Shown here: in pieces, positions 15,475 to 24,356 of the stretch
How positions within the stretch are numbered: position 1 is the first letter of the stretch
Layout: the number at the start of each line of letters is the position of its first letter
NCBI GenBank assembly: GCA_041661865.1
Contig: JBAZTO010000011.1
Location: forward strand, 10,221 to 74,220
DNA: 64,000 bases
Origin: JBAZTO01 sp041661865
GTDB lineage: Bacteria; Planctomycetota; Phycisphaerae; SM23-33
Direction of reading: 5' to 3'
The notes under the pieces: generated by a model
Databases searched by the model: none
What the model was told of the DNA's origin: nothing
Seen by the model: only the letters and a program-made list of their open reading frames with translations
Position numbers and translations under genes: made by a program

Positions 15475-17154
15475 CTAACGGATCAGCCGCATCTTACCGA
15501 CATTGGGCACCAGGGGCAAGCCCGGCAGCGCGGGCGGGCGGAACCCCGCCGGCCAATAGACGAAGAAGGCCTTGCCGATGAGGTTGTACCGCGGCACGGT
15601 CCCGAGCTTGTAAAGAGCGTCTTCCCTGTTGAAGTCCACGGAAGTGTGCCGCTGGTCGGGATGTTTCCACAGCGCCAGGGTCGGGGAGGCAGCCATCCAG
15701 GCCCGGCTGTCCAGGCTCATGGGACTGTTGTCGCCCAGGACGTAGAACTCGTCCAGGTCGTGGTTTTCGGGATGCTCCGCCAGCGTGATGGGATGTCCGG
15801 TGGTTCCCCAGCCTGCCGAGCCGCGTGTCACGCCCAGCCGGGCGGCGAAATCGCCCAGCGGCGTCGACAGGTCGCCCGCTCCGGCGGAGCTGGTGGGCAT
15901 GAAGGTGTAATAGACATCCCGCATCAGCGACAGGTGGCAAATCTCGCTCTCGGCGCCCCAGGCCTGCACGCGGACTTCCGGCTGGGGCACCGGCCGGATG
16001 GAGGCCTCCTCCATACGCTGCTTGAGGGCCTTGGGCGTCATCGGATAGCCATCGGTCACGCGGAGTACCTCGCGCCCGTCCACCCACAGCCGCAGCGACA
16101 GGTCCACGTTGGCCATCGCCAACTGGTAGCATCGTCCCGCCTGGAAGGGGGGCAGCTTGACCGCGGCCAGTTCCTTCCACGAATCCGGCGCCGAAGCGGT
16201 CGGCTGGTACATCAGCCGGGCGGCCCCGTCGGGGGCGATCTCGGCGCGGAAGCAGTTTTCAAAGCTCGACAGGATCATCGCCACGCCGGCCCCGTCGGAG
16301 CGAGGCTTGAAGGTGGCCGAGAGCTTCAGGTCCGTGCAGATGTCGCTGTTGCGGTTGACGAATTGCATCTCCCCGGGCTCGGGGTTGTAGCCGTATCGCG
16401 GCAGGAAGGTGTCGCCCGTCGGTCGCAGGACCAGCTCGCGGGCCTCGGGGCTGGCCTTGGCGGTAAAGGCCCGGCCTTGCTCGGAAAGCTCCCATCCGCC
16501 GGCGGGCTGGGCCTCCCACTGGGGGCAGTCGGCGCGGCGAAGGTAATCGCGGTCGATCTGGTAGTCGTTGTCAAAGACGGTCTGCCACATCGCCTCTTGG
16601 GCGGGCGCGGGCTTGCGGCGGATTTCCCGCGGGCCCGTGGGCGACTTGCTCACGAAGATATCCCCGTGGACGATCTCGATGGTCTCGCCGGGCAGGCCGA
16701 TGAGGCGCTTGATGTAGTTCTCGCGGTTGTTCTGCGGGTTGCGGAAGACCACGACATCCCACGGCGACGGCGGGCTGAAGCGGTAGAGGTATTTCATGAC
16801 CAGCACGCGGTCGCCGCCGCTGAGGTACTGCGGGCCGGCGTCGGAGGGGCGGCGGCAGTTGGGGCAGCGGGCCCCGCTGAGTTGCGGCTCGGGGGCGTTC
16901 AGGATCCGCCGGACCGGGTTGGCCGATTCCTGCGTCGGGCGGGCCCCGCCGAAAGCGTACTCGTAGCCGCAGGCCGGGCAGGTCATTTGCAGGTGCTCGC
17001 CCATCAGGCGCGGGGCCATCGAGCCGGTGGGTATGACGAACGCCTCCACCATGAACGCGCGGAGCACGAACGCCAGGATGATCGCCACCCAAACGCTCTC
17101 GACCGTGTCGCGAATCGACGCCAGATCGCCTTGGCTCTTATTTTCGCCCGCCAT
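15475..17154 (-). CDS. lepB: Signal peptidase I with zinc-ribbon and large extra domain
   Basis: This leader peptidase cleaves Sec signal peptides at the outer face of the inner membrane. A membrane segment (residues about 20-40) precedes the catalytic Ser45 in PTGSMAP. The Lys is in GDRVLVMKYLY near residue 120. Two CxxC pairs (CPACGYEY and CPNCRRP), absent from ordinary LepB, sit between them. IKRLIGLPGE is conserved box D, and GDNSPMSLDSR is box E. Between D and E lies an insertion of about 250 residues with beta-rich sequence (laminin-G-like feel). At 559 aa it is about twice the usual size. Confidence 0.92.
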   Translation of the reverse strand: MAGENKSQGDLASIRDTVESVWVAIILAFVLRAFMVEAFVIPTGSMAPRLMGEHLQMTCPACGYEYAFGGARPTQESANPVRRILNAPEPQLSGARCPNCRRPSDAGPQYLSGGDRVLVMKYLYRFSPPSPWDVVVFRNPQNNRENYIKRLIGLPGETIEIVHGDIFVSKSPTGPREIRRKPAPAQEAMWQTVFDNDYQIDRDYLRRADCPQWEAQPAGGWELSEQGRAFTAKASPEARELVLRPTGDTFLPRYGYNPEPGEMQFVNRNSDICTDLKLSATFKPRSDGAGVAMILSSFENCFRAEIAPDGAARLMYQPTASAPDSWKELAAVKLPPFQAGRCYQLAMANVDLSLRLWVDGREVLRVTDGYPMTPKALKQRMEEASIRPVPQPEVRVQAWGAESEICHLSLMRDVYYTFMPTSSAGAGDLSTPLGDFAARLGVTRGSAGWGTTGHPITLAEHPENHDLDEFYVLGDNSPMSLDSRAWMAASPTLALWKHPDQRHTSVDFNREDALYKLGTVPRYNLIGKAFFVYWPAGFRPPALPGLPLVPNVGKMRLIR

Positions 17155-17237
17155 AAGCTGTTAGACGATAGCCGCCCGCAGCCGGTTCGCCAAGAGAATT
17201 TGAAGCAGGCCGAAAATCGTACCGGGCAAAAAGGTTA

Positions 17238-17936
17238 TCACATTGACCCGGAAGGCAATTGACGGCGTGAACGTATCCAGCGAAGGGTCATCTTCCAGAG
17301 GATTGCCGAATCCAGGGCAATCAGGGCGAAGGTCAGAAACATCTTCGAGATATCCCAGAACAACCCGTCGCTTTGGACGTGCTCCCAGCCATCCTGGGGC
17401 CCGAATACTCCCATCGCCTCCAGGTTCATGTATGCCAGGAAAAGCATGTAGGGGATGGGCGGGCCGAAGATCAGCCACATGCCCACAAGCGTCACAAGCC
17501 GAGGCCTGCCGGACATCGCCTGTTGATAGGCTCTGCCCGCTGAATAGACCTGTCCCATCGGGTCGATGGATGCTTGCGCTGTGATAGGTCCGCAACACTT
17601 GGGGCAGAAATGTGCCAAGTGGGTGACTGGCTGAAGGCAATGAGGGCACAGGGGTGTAGCTCCTTCAAAATACTCATTCTCCTCGGCCCGTTCGCGGTCT
17701 CGCACGACTCGCCGAGCATTGACCAGGAGATCCTTTGCCCCACGCGCCGACAGACCCAGGGCGCAAAGTCGCCGGAGCATTTCCTTCCACTGCATCCCAG
17801 ACTCAACCAGAACTTGAGCCATGTGTGCGGCGGACTGATCGCAAGATGCATCCCACCCGGTGGCGCGGGCGATGCATCTGCTTAGTGCCTCTTCGGCCTG
17901 CTCAACTTGCAGAGGTGTCTGTTCCATCGATGTCAC
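17238..17936 (-). CDS. Zinc-ribbon membrane protein, unknown function
   Basis: A 232-aa protein. The N-terminal half is helical and charged (EEALSRCIARATGWDASCDQ). Near residues 97-114 is a zinc-ribbon CPHCLQPVTHLAHFCPKC. The C-terminal half has two membrane segments (VTLVGMWLIFGPPIPYMLFLAY and MFLTFALIALDSAILW). The start is GTG at 17936; an ATG three codons in (17927), with GGGTGA upstream, is equally likely. It lies upstream of lepB on the same strand. I do not recognise the family. Confidence 0.65.
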   Translation of the reverse strand: MTSMEQTPLQVEQAEEALSRCIARATGWDASCDQSAAHMAQVLVESGMQWKEMLRRLCALGLSARGAKDLLVNARRVVRDRERAEENEYFEGATPLCPHCLQPVTHLAHFCPKCCGPITAQASIDPMGQVYSAGRAYQQAMSGRPRLVTLVGMWLIFGPPIPYMLFLAYMNLEAMGVFGPQDGWEHVQSDGLFWDISKMFLTFALIALDSAILWKMTLRWIRSRRQLPSGSM

Positions 17937-18059
17937 CCATTTGTGTATGACAGATGCCGGTCACTACTACTGCATCCTGCAACGCAATGCGAGAGTATTG
18001 CGATCAGAGCAATACAAGACGCTCGCTTAAATGCAACCGTCGTGGAATGTGTGTTATCC

Positions 18060-19409
18060 TTAATCTTGTCGCTTGGCCGAGAGGTAGTAGACCTCGACGT
18101 AGTCACCTTTCTCGCCCGGTTCGGTTAGCAGGTCGATGCCCAATTGTGTGATGATCCCCTCATAGCCCTTGCCGGCCGATAGGTCCAATTCGTAGATATG
18201 CGTCTGGCCGTCAGGATTGATCTCGAAGGTCATTCCATCCGTCGGCGGTTTCTGGCCCAGTTTTCGCCACGTCAATCGGGCGGTCTTGCCTTTAGTGTGA
18301 TAGGCGGCGCAGAGATAAAGCCTCGGGGCGTCGGTGGCACGATAGAATGTCTCCGGGCCGAGCATCGTTGGCACGGACGGGCCGTCGAGATTGACGTGCA
18401 GCATGCCTTTGATCGGCCAGCCGCTGTCGGTCGTCCCGTTGCCATACGACCAATGCTGACGATCCTGCTGGAAGCGATAGTCCGGCGTCGCCGCCGGCGG
18501 CCGATGGTCGTAGACGTATTGGCGAATCTGGTCCAGCTTGCCCAGGATCAGCGTGTAGCGGTATTCGTAGACGATGTTGGCATCGAGTATTTCCTGGCGG
18601 GTGGGGGAGATGTAGCCGGTGGGCTCGTCCAGCGGCCCGCCGTCGTGGACCTTGCCGTGGAAGCCGCCCAGGAAATGGAACACGCCCTCGTGGAAGACGC
18701 CCAAACCGCGGTCCTGGTCGTCCACCAGGGCGGCCCAGTTCTCGGTCGCCTTCCAGTTGGCCCATCGCGGCGACGAGCCTTCGACCTGACGCAACGGCGC
18801 GTTGGTGAATGGCGCGTTCCCATCGTAGGTCATCAGCCGGTAAAGCTTGCCGATGGTGTAAACGGCGGGCAGTTCCTGGTCGTGGGCGGGATACTGCGTC
18901 TTGTCCGACCGGTCGTTGGTAAGGCGGCAGCGGACATGGGCCGTCGGGCCGTTCAGCGTGATCCACGTCTCGAACGTACACTCTCCGGGCACGTTGTCCA
19001 GGGCCCATTGCATGGGAATGCTCTTGATGTACAACGTTTTGCCGTCGTTGGACGATTTCAGCACCTTCGCCGGGTTGCCGTAGACGTCGCCCGTGCCGAT
19101 GGGGTTCCAGCACCAGGGTTTCCAGCCGCCGTGCGCCCCGCCGAATGGCGTCGGGCCGCAATAATACGACTGTTGAATCTGCCGTCCCCAGTCACGGGAG
19201 TTGATGATGTTATTACCGTCGCGCGGGTCAGCCACGTAGGTAATGGCCCCGCCGAGGTTGAGGTCGATCCCGATCCGGAGGGTCTCATTCTGGAGGAAGC
19301 TCATCTTCTCCGGTGGCCTGTTGTGCATGGGGTTAGCCTCCGAACGGGTAGACGGGAACGTCTGGGCCAGAACGATCGCGACAAGAATAACCATCATCCT
19401 TGCGTTCAT
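18060..19409 (-). CDS. Exported protein of unknown function
   Basis: A 449-aa protein with a clear signal peptide (MNARMMVILVAIVLAQTF, cut near RSEA). The mature part begins with a beta-rich region (IGIDLNLGGAITYVADP) and is rich in Trp, Tyr and Gly, as in carbohydrate-acting or -binding domains. Segments include WKPWCWNPIGTGDVYGNPA and VYEYRYTLILGK. No catalytic motif is recognisable. The start at 19409 has GAGAGGG upstream. It stands alone between the zinc-ribbon membrane protein and a patch of gene remnants. Confidence 0.65.
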   Translation of the reverse strand: MNARMMVILVAIVLAQTFPSTRSEANPMHNRPPEKMSFLQNETLRIGIDLNLGGAITYVADPRDGNNIINSRDWGRQIQQSYYCGPTPFGGAHGGWKPWCWNPIGTGDVYGNPAKVLKSSNDGKTLYIKSIPMQWALDNVPGECTFETWITLNGPTAHVRCRLTNDRSDKTQYPAHDQELPAVYTIGKLYRLMTYDGNAPFTNAPLRQVEGSSPRWANWKATENWAALVDDQDRGLGVFHEGVFHFLGGFHGKVHDGGPLDEPTGYISPTRQEILDANIVYEYRYTLILGKLDQIRQYVYDHRPPAATPDYRFQQDRQHWSYGNGTTDSGWPIKGMLHVNLDGPSVPTMLGPETFYRATDAPRLYLCAAYHTKGKTARLTWRKLGQKPPTDGMTFEINPDGQTHIYELDLSAGKGYEGIITQLGIDLLTEPGEKGDYVEVYYLSAKRQD

Positions 19410-19457
19410 GTGATCCCTCTCTTTGGTCTTGCTCCAATTCGTGCAACGTGCCACTGG

Positions 19458-19574
19458 CTACTTCCGCCGCCGCAGGATCGCCATGCCGCCGATGGCCGGC
19501 AAGGACAGCGTACCGGGTTCGGGGATATCAACGATGCGGAAACCGTAGGAACCGTACTCATCCGGGATTTCCCA
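19458..19574 (-). pseudogene. Remnant: C-terminus of an FGE-sulfatase-like PEP-CTERM protein
   Basis: This 38-codon open stretch ends EYGSYGFRIVDIPEPG, then SLPAIGGMAILRRRK and a stop. YGFRIV is the usual end of formylglycine-generating-enzyme/sulfatase-modifying domains. PEP, a hydrophobic stretch and a basic RRRK tail form a PEP-CTERM sorting signal. An in-frame stop lies just upstream and no start or body is present, so only the tail of a former gene survives. Confidence 0.6.
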
Positions 19575-19769
19575 TCATGGACTCACGCCCGTGACCGTCG
19601 TGAGTATTTCTAGTGACTGTATCAGGGTTCCGGAGATTGACAAGCTGTTTCCCGGCTCCTACAAGCGGGCCATTGCCGGGTGCTTCTACGCGCAGCGAAG
19701 AAGCAGGGTGCCGCCTGCCTGCCGCAGAAAGTTGTGGCGTGTGCAGAGACCACGCTCAACCCCGCGGCT

Positions 19770-20036
19770 TCAAGGACAGCGTCGGCCGCGGAGGGCCAGG
19801 AACATGGGGATTTCCCGCCGCGCGCGGTCCTGTTCGGCCGCGCGCGGGCCCGGCTCGCTGACGCGATGGCTGGCCCACTCCTCCAGGGCGTCGACCAGCA
19901 GGTGCGCCTCGGCGAAGGCCTTGATGTAGGTCTGGATCGGCCGGTGCCACGTGAGGGTCGTCACCGCCGCCTTGCCGTGGGCGGCTTGGCCCGGATTCAT
20001 CACAATGGCCTGGTGCGCGGGCGGGATCGTCCTGGA
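19770..20036 (-). pseudogene. Remnant: C-terminal part of a SAM-dependent methyltransferase
   Basis: The frame reads IVMNPGQAAHGKAAVTTLTWHRPIQTY and later ALEEWASHR and REIPMFLALRGR, matching in style the C-terminus of class I methyltransferases (HRP, then an EE pair, then PxFLLLRA). The SAM-binding half is missing. The homology stops close to 20036, where transposase sequence on the other strand begins, which suggests that an insertion and deletion removed the 5' part. Confidence 0.55.
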
Positions 20037-20048
20037 AGAAACCTGTCT

Positions 20049-20315
20049 CAGACGGCCGCGACAACGGTACGCCGCAATCTGGAATACCTCCAGACAAACC
20101 GGCACCGGATGCCGTATGACCGATATCGTCGGCTGAGGCTACCGATTGGAACCGGCGTAGTGGAGGGTTCATGCAAATTCATCGTCCAGTCGCGGTTCAA
20201 GAAGCCCGGTACTCGATGGTCCCAGCCGGGCCTGCGCCAGATGCTCAACCTGAAACTGGCACGCATCAATAACTACTGGGAGACGCTATGGCCCCATCTG
20301 CGCCGGACAGGATGA
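20049..20315 (+). pseudogene. Remnant: C-terminal part of a transposase (ISKra4-like)
   Basis: About 85 codons read VRRNLEYLQTNRHRMPYDRYR, LPIGTGVVEGSCKF, RFKKPGTRWSQPG and LNLKLARINNYWETLW. The GxGVVEGxCK and RWS blocks resemble the C-terminal region of ISKra4-type transposases. No N-terminal two-thirds and no terminal repeats are visible, so this is a dead fragment. It abuts the methyltransferase remnant. Confidence 0.6.
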
Positions 20316-20369
20316 TCCCGGAAACCGAAATGCACCCGGATCCAGGCCTGCGGGCGGCCCCCTGGTTAT

Positions 20370-21761
20370 CTACTCAACAAGATTCTCGGATGGATCCTTA
20401 GTCCAGAGGTATCGCCGCGTCTGGGACACGACGACGCCGCTGAGGGCGATGAGCGAGATGAGATTCGGCACGGCCATGCATGCGTTGGAAAAGTCCGCGA
20501 AGTCCCAGACGCTCTTGACTTTCGCGACCGAGCCGACCATGACGGCTGCCACCCACAGCCAGCGGTAGTAGCGAATGGCCGGGGTGCCCAGGAGATACTC
20601 CACCGCCTTCTCCCCGTAGTAGCCCCAGCCCAGGATGGTCGAAAAGACAAACGTCAGCAGGCCCACCATCAGCACGGGTGCCCCGATGACAGGAAAGGCC
20701 TGGAAGGTCGCCTTGGTCAGTGCGACCCCTTGCAGGCCATGAGTCCATTGGCCGCCATTGACCAGGACGATGCCGGTAAGGGCGCAGATCACGACGGTGT
20801 CCCAGAACGTGCCGGTGGAGGAAACCAGCGCCTGACGCACGGGGTTGCGGGTCTGGGCGGCGGCAGCCACGATGGGGGCGCTGCCCAGGCCCGACTCGTT
20901 GGAGAACAGGCCTCGCGCCACGCCGTAGCGAATGGCTTCCTTCATGCCGGCCCCGATGAACCCACCGGCGGCCGCATGGCCGGTGAAGGCGCTTTTGAAG
21001 ATCAGGGCAATGGCATCGGGAATCGTTTCGTATTTCATTACCAGCAGGATAATGCAACCGATGACGTAGAAGACGGCCATGAAGGGCACCAGGCCTTCGC
21101 AAACGCGGGCGATCCAGCGGATGCCGCCCAGAATTACCATCGCGGTGGCCACCGTGATGATAATCCCGGAGAGCCATTTGATGGCCGGGACGCCGAGGAT
21201 CATCCCGCCCAGGGCGTGACCCGGCGGCAGCGCCACGGTCTCGTGGATCAGGGTGGTGATGGAGTTGGCCTGCACCATGTTGCCGATGCCGAAGGCCGCG
21301 ATGGCCGTCATGACGGCAAAAATGATTCCCAGCCAGCGGCACTTCATGCCTCGTTCGAGCACATACATCGGCCCGCCAGCCATCTGCCCGCTGGGCGTGG
21401 TGATGCGATAATGCACGGCCAGCAGGGCCTCGGAATACTTGGTCGCAATGCCGAAGACCCCCGTCAGCCACATCCACAGGACCGCGCCGGGTCCGCCCAT
21501 GGAGATCGCCGTGGCCACCCCGACAATATTGCCCGCGCCGACAGTGGCCGCCATCGCCGTCATCAGCGCGCCGAACTGGCTGATGTCGCCGGCGCCTTCG
21601 CTCTTGGTCCCGAAGGATATCTTGATCCCCCGTCCCAGGTACCGCTGAATGAACCGCAGGCGGATGGTCAGAAACACGTGCGTGCCGCACAGCAGCACCA
21701 GCATCACAGGCCCCCATGCGAAATCGCTCGCAGCCGCAATCCATTTGTCCAGACAATCCAT
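20370..21761 (-). CDS. Sodium:alanine/amino-acid symporter (AGCS family)
   Basis: A 463-aa transporter with about eleven membrane segments that takes up alanine or glycine with Na+. Family features include GALMTAMAATVGAGNIVGVATAI, GGPGAVLWMWLTGVFGIATKYSEALLAVHYR, GGPMYVLERGM, FSNESGLGSAPIVAAAAQT and WGYYGEKAVEYLLG. Length is normal. The start at 21761 has AGGA eight bases upstream. It is the last minus-strand gene before the strand switch near 22 kb. Confidence 0.93.
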   Translation of the reverse strand: MDCLDKWIAAASDFAWGPVMLVLLCGTHVFLTIRLRFIQRYLGRGIKISFGTKSEGAGDISQFGALMTAMAATVGAGNIVGVATAISMGGPGAVLWMWLTGVFGIATKYSEALLAVHYRITTPSGQMAGGPMYVLERGMKCRWLGIIFAVMTAIAAFGIGNMVQANSITTLIHETVALPPGHALGGMILGVPAIKWLSGIIITVATAMVILGGIRWIARVCEGLVPFMAVFYVIGCIILLVMKYETIPDAIALIFKSAFTGHAAAGGFIGAGMKEAIRYGVARGLFSNESGLGSAPIVAAAAQTRNPVRQALVSSTGTFWDTVVICALTGIVLVNGGQWTHGLQGVALTKATFQAFPVIGAPVLMVGLLTFVFSTILGWGYYGEKAVEYLLGTPAIRYYRWLWVAAVMVGSVAKVKSVWDFADFSNACMAVPNLISLIALSGVVVSQTRRYLWTKDPSENLVE

Positions 21762-21970
21762 TGTCGTTCCTCGCTAGGGCGGCAGGGGCACAGGGTGCCG
21801 CGCGTGGGTGCTGTGCGTCCATGCCTCAGTTGACCTGTGCCGGATTATCGCCGCGAGGCCGGCCCAGTACAAGACGATCAATACGAATTGAAGAGCGGGC
21901 CAGACGCAGTCAGTGGACAGGGACACCTGAATCGAGACGAGGCGCGGATTTTGGCTGGCACGGATTTGGC

Positions 21971-21998
21971 TTGCCACCGGCCGCTCTGGCCTTATAAT
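21971..21998 (+). promoter_or_regulatory. Sigma-70-type promoter of tRNA-Pro
   Basis: TTGCCA (21971-21976) and a perfect TATAAT (21993-21998) are separated by 16 bp. The -10 ends 18 bp before the tRNA's first base, which fits a short 5' leader. Confidence 0.75.
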
Positions 21999-22016
21999 GA
22001 CCAGCCTGTTGTACAC

Positions 22017-22092
22017 CGGGGCGTGGCGCAGCTTGGTTTAGCGTGCTTGACTGGGGGTCAAGAGGTCGAGAGTTCAAATCTCTCCGCCCCGA
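22017..22092 (+). tRNA. tRNA-Pro (anticodon GGG)
   Basis: The acceptor stem pairs CGGGGCG with CGCCCCG. The anticodon arm is CTTGA, CTGGGGG, TCAAG with GGG at positions 34-36. The T arm is AGAGTTCAAATCTCT. CCA is not encoded. A good promoter lies upstream and a terminator follows. Confidence 0.95.
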
Positions 22093-22100
22093 GTGACATA

Positions 22101-22140
22101 AGAGCCGTGACCCGAAAAGGTTACGGCTCTTTGTGTTTTC
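22101..22140 (+). terminator. Rho-independent terminator after tRNA-Pro
   Basis: AGAGCCGTGACC and GGTTACGGCTCT form a 12-bp stem with one G-T pair around CGAAAA. It is followed by TTGTGTTTT. It begins eight bases after the tRNA. Confidence 0.85.
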
Positions 22141-22302
22141 GTTGCTTTGTACCAGGCAGCCTGCTGACTTTGGGAATCGCCCCGCTTGGGCGGGTGGAAA
22201 CCCCCTGCCAGGAAGGGCATGAGAACATAACTGGCCCAAGGCGCGGAAGAGCCAACAAGTTCTGGCAGTTGCGAGCCCCTGCGATTATATTCACACACCA
22301 GC

Positions 22303-22375
<73 letters not shown>

Positions 22376-22777
22376 TCGCCGCACCGTCTGATCGTCGATC
22401 AGCAGGCTTGGCGGTGATGATCTTCGGCTCAATGCCCTGATCGGACATCCTGGCAGCGTTGAACCGTTGCAACTCCAGGACCATTGGGTCACCTAACGTT
22501 CTCATGACGTCGCCCCTACCACACCCGAACCAGTGCGACGACGAGCATCGCGAGGCCGACGGCAGCTCCCACGAGGTGTTCAACATCGGCCTCAACTGCT
22601 GAATTTGTTTGGCATCCATGCCATAGCTCCTTTATCCACAAGGCCTCCCCTAAGGAGCCATTGGATGGCTGGATGATTCTTCTTGAGCTAAAGTCTCGTT
22701 GTAGTGGTAGTATTCCGTCAGTTTTGAGACTGCGGGTTGGGTGTCTGCCCGCAGAATCAGCCTCAAATGGAGAGAAT
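22376..22777. other. 402-bp gene-free region at the strand switch
   Basis: No gene is supported here. A perfect DnaA box TTATCCACA lies at 22632-22640. A 14-residue stretch on the minus strand (MDAKQIQQLRPMLN, starting at 22619) looks like the beginning of an IS701-type transposase, but the match ends at once. Confidence 0.4.
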
Positions 22778-24172
22778 GTGCCGCGAAAACCGAACATTGT
22801 TTTGATTCTCGCCGACGACCTGGGCTTTGGCGATCTCAGCGCCCTCAACGGCGGGCTGTCGAGCACGCCGGCCATCGACGGCCTGATGAAAGACGGCGTG
22901 ACGCTGAGCCAGCATTACGCAGCCTCGCCGGTGTGCAACCCCTCGCGGGCGGCCTTGTTGACGGGGCGATATCCGCACCGGACCGGCTCGATCGACACGC
23001 TGGAGTGGCGCGGCCTGGATCGCCTGGCCCTGCGCGAGAAGACCCTGGCGGACCTGCTGCGCCCAGCCGGCTATGCGACGGGCCTGGTGGGCAAGTGGCA
23101 CCTGGGCGCCTTCGACCCGCGCTACAGCCCGACGCGGCGCGGCTTTGACGAGGCGGTGTGCTTCCGCGGCGGGATGCACGATTACTATCACTGGCGGCTG
23201 GAGCGCAACGACGCGGTGATGCGGGCCGACGGGCGCTATCTGACCGATGTCTGGACGCAGGAGGCCTGCGACTTCATCCAGCGCCACGCCAGCGAGCCGT
23301 TCTTCCTGCACCTGACCTACAACGCCCCGCACAATCCGTTCCAGGTGCCCGAGGACGAGGCCAAGCCGTTCCGCGACAAGGGGCAGTTCACCTGGGCCGT
23401 CAGCACGCTGTACGGAATGGTGCACCGGATGGACAGCGGCATCGCGCGCGTGCTGGGGCTGCTGGACCGCCTGGGCCTGCGCGACGACACCATTGTGATT
23501 TTCGCCAGCGATAACGGGCCGCAATTCGGCGGCGCGGGCGAGATGTGCACCACGCGGTTCAATTGCCAGTACCGCGGGGCCAAGGCCAGCGTCTACGAGG
23601 GCGGCGTTCGCGTGCCGGCCGTGGTTCGCTGGGGCGGCGGGGGACTGGCCGGCGGGCGGCAGGTGGACGAGATGGTCCACTTCTGCGACTGGCTGCCGAC
23701 GATCCTTGCGATGGCCGGCGTGGAGGCGCCCGCGGGCGGCCTGCCGCTGGACGGCGGCAACGTCCTGCCGGCCCTGCGCGGCGAGAAGGGCAAGACCCAG
23801 ACGCGCCGCTGCTGGCAGTGGAACCGCTACACGCCGGTGATCAGCAGCAACGCCGCCATCCGCGACGGCGACTGGAAACTCATTCGCCCAGCCATTCGGG
23901 CGGCACATCTCGTGCCCGATATCGAGTGGCTCGGGGTGTGCATGTACAACTACGAGTACTTCCTGGAGCACGGCCTGGTCAGGGATCCCGAGCCGGCGCG
24001 GGAGATCCCCCCGGCCCCGCCGGCGGAGTTGTACAACCTGGCCGCCGACCCGCTGGAGCAGACCAACGTGGCTGACCAGTATCCCGATATCAGCCACCGG
24101 CTCTCGCTGGAGTTGGAAAGCTGGTTCGAGTCGGTCGAGAGAGACCGCCGGTCCATCGACGACATGTGGTAA
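22778..24172 (+). CDS. Sulfatase, type I, without signal peptide
   Basis: A 464-aa arylsulfatase-family hydrolase. The N-terminal metal motif is NIVLILADDLGFGDLS. Cys53 in PVCNPSRAALLTGRYPHRTG is the residue oxidised to formylglycine. GLVGKWHLG and FASDNGPQFGG supply further active-site residues. The start is GTG at 22778, with GGAG six bases upstream; the encoded VPRKPNIVLI begins directly at the domain, so there is no signal peptide and the enzyme is predicted cytoplasmic. Upstream in-frame codons do not form a convincing leader either. The substrate is unknown; planctomycete sulfatases usually act on sulfated polysaccharides. Confidence 0.93.
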   Translation: MPRKPNIVLILADDLGFGDLSALNGGLSSTPAIDGLMKDGVTLSQHYAASPVCNPSRAALLTGRYPHRTGSIDTLEWRGLDRLALREKTLADLLRPAGYATGLVGKWHLGAFDPRYSPTRRGFDEAVCFRGGMHDYYHWRLERNDAVMRADGRYLTDVWTQEACDFIQRHASEPFFLHLTYNAPHNPFQVPEDEAKPFRDKGQFTWAVSTLYGMVHRMDSGIARVLGLLDRLGLRDDTIVIFASDNGPQFGGAGEMCTTRFNCQYRGAKASVYEGGVRVPAVVRWGGGGLAGGRQVDEMVHFCDWLPTILAMAGVEAPAGGLPLDGGNVLPALRGEKGKTQTRRCWQWNRYTPVISSNAAIRDGDWKLIRPAIRAAHLVPDIEWLGVCMYNYEYFLEHGLVRDPEPAREIPPAPPAELYNLAADPLEQTNVADQYPDISHRLSLELESWFESVERDRRSIDDMW

Positions 24173-24181
24173 GTTTTCACG

Positions 24182-24235
24182 GGTACCACAGGCGTCTGGC
24201 CTGTGCCCACGGTACCACAGGCGTCTCGCCTGTGA
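24182..24235. repeat. REP-like palindromes family A, two direct copies
   Basis: GGTACCACAGGCGTCTGGCC (24182 on, one arm mutated) and GGTACCACAGGCGTCTCGCC (24211 on) follow each other about 10 bp past the sulfatase stop. Confidence 0.85.
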
Positions 24236-24280
24236 GTTCGCCTAACGTCGGGAGCAGGATACTTGTGGGCAAGGAAGGCT

Positions 24281-24311
24281 AACACGGCTGCAAACACCGC
24301 AGCCGTGGCAT
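24281..24311. repeat. Family B palindromic repeat
   Basis: ACACGGCTGCAAACACCGCA and the closing AGCCGTGGCAT form one hairpin copy of the repeat seen as a facing pair at 10811-10882. It lies between the sulfatase and the LigD-type gene. Confidence 0.75.
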
Positions 24312-24356
24312 CGGGCCTGTGAGATTGCCCAAGCCGGCGCCATGCCGGGCGCCGGG

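Noticed and set aside
19756..20172. A second minus-strand frame across the methyltransferase remnant
   Set aside because: It is Pro/Arg/Gly-rich shadow sequence; the overlapping frame with HRP and MFLALR blocks is the real remnant.
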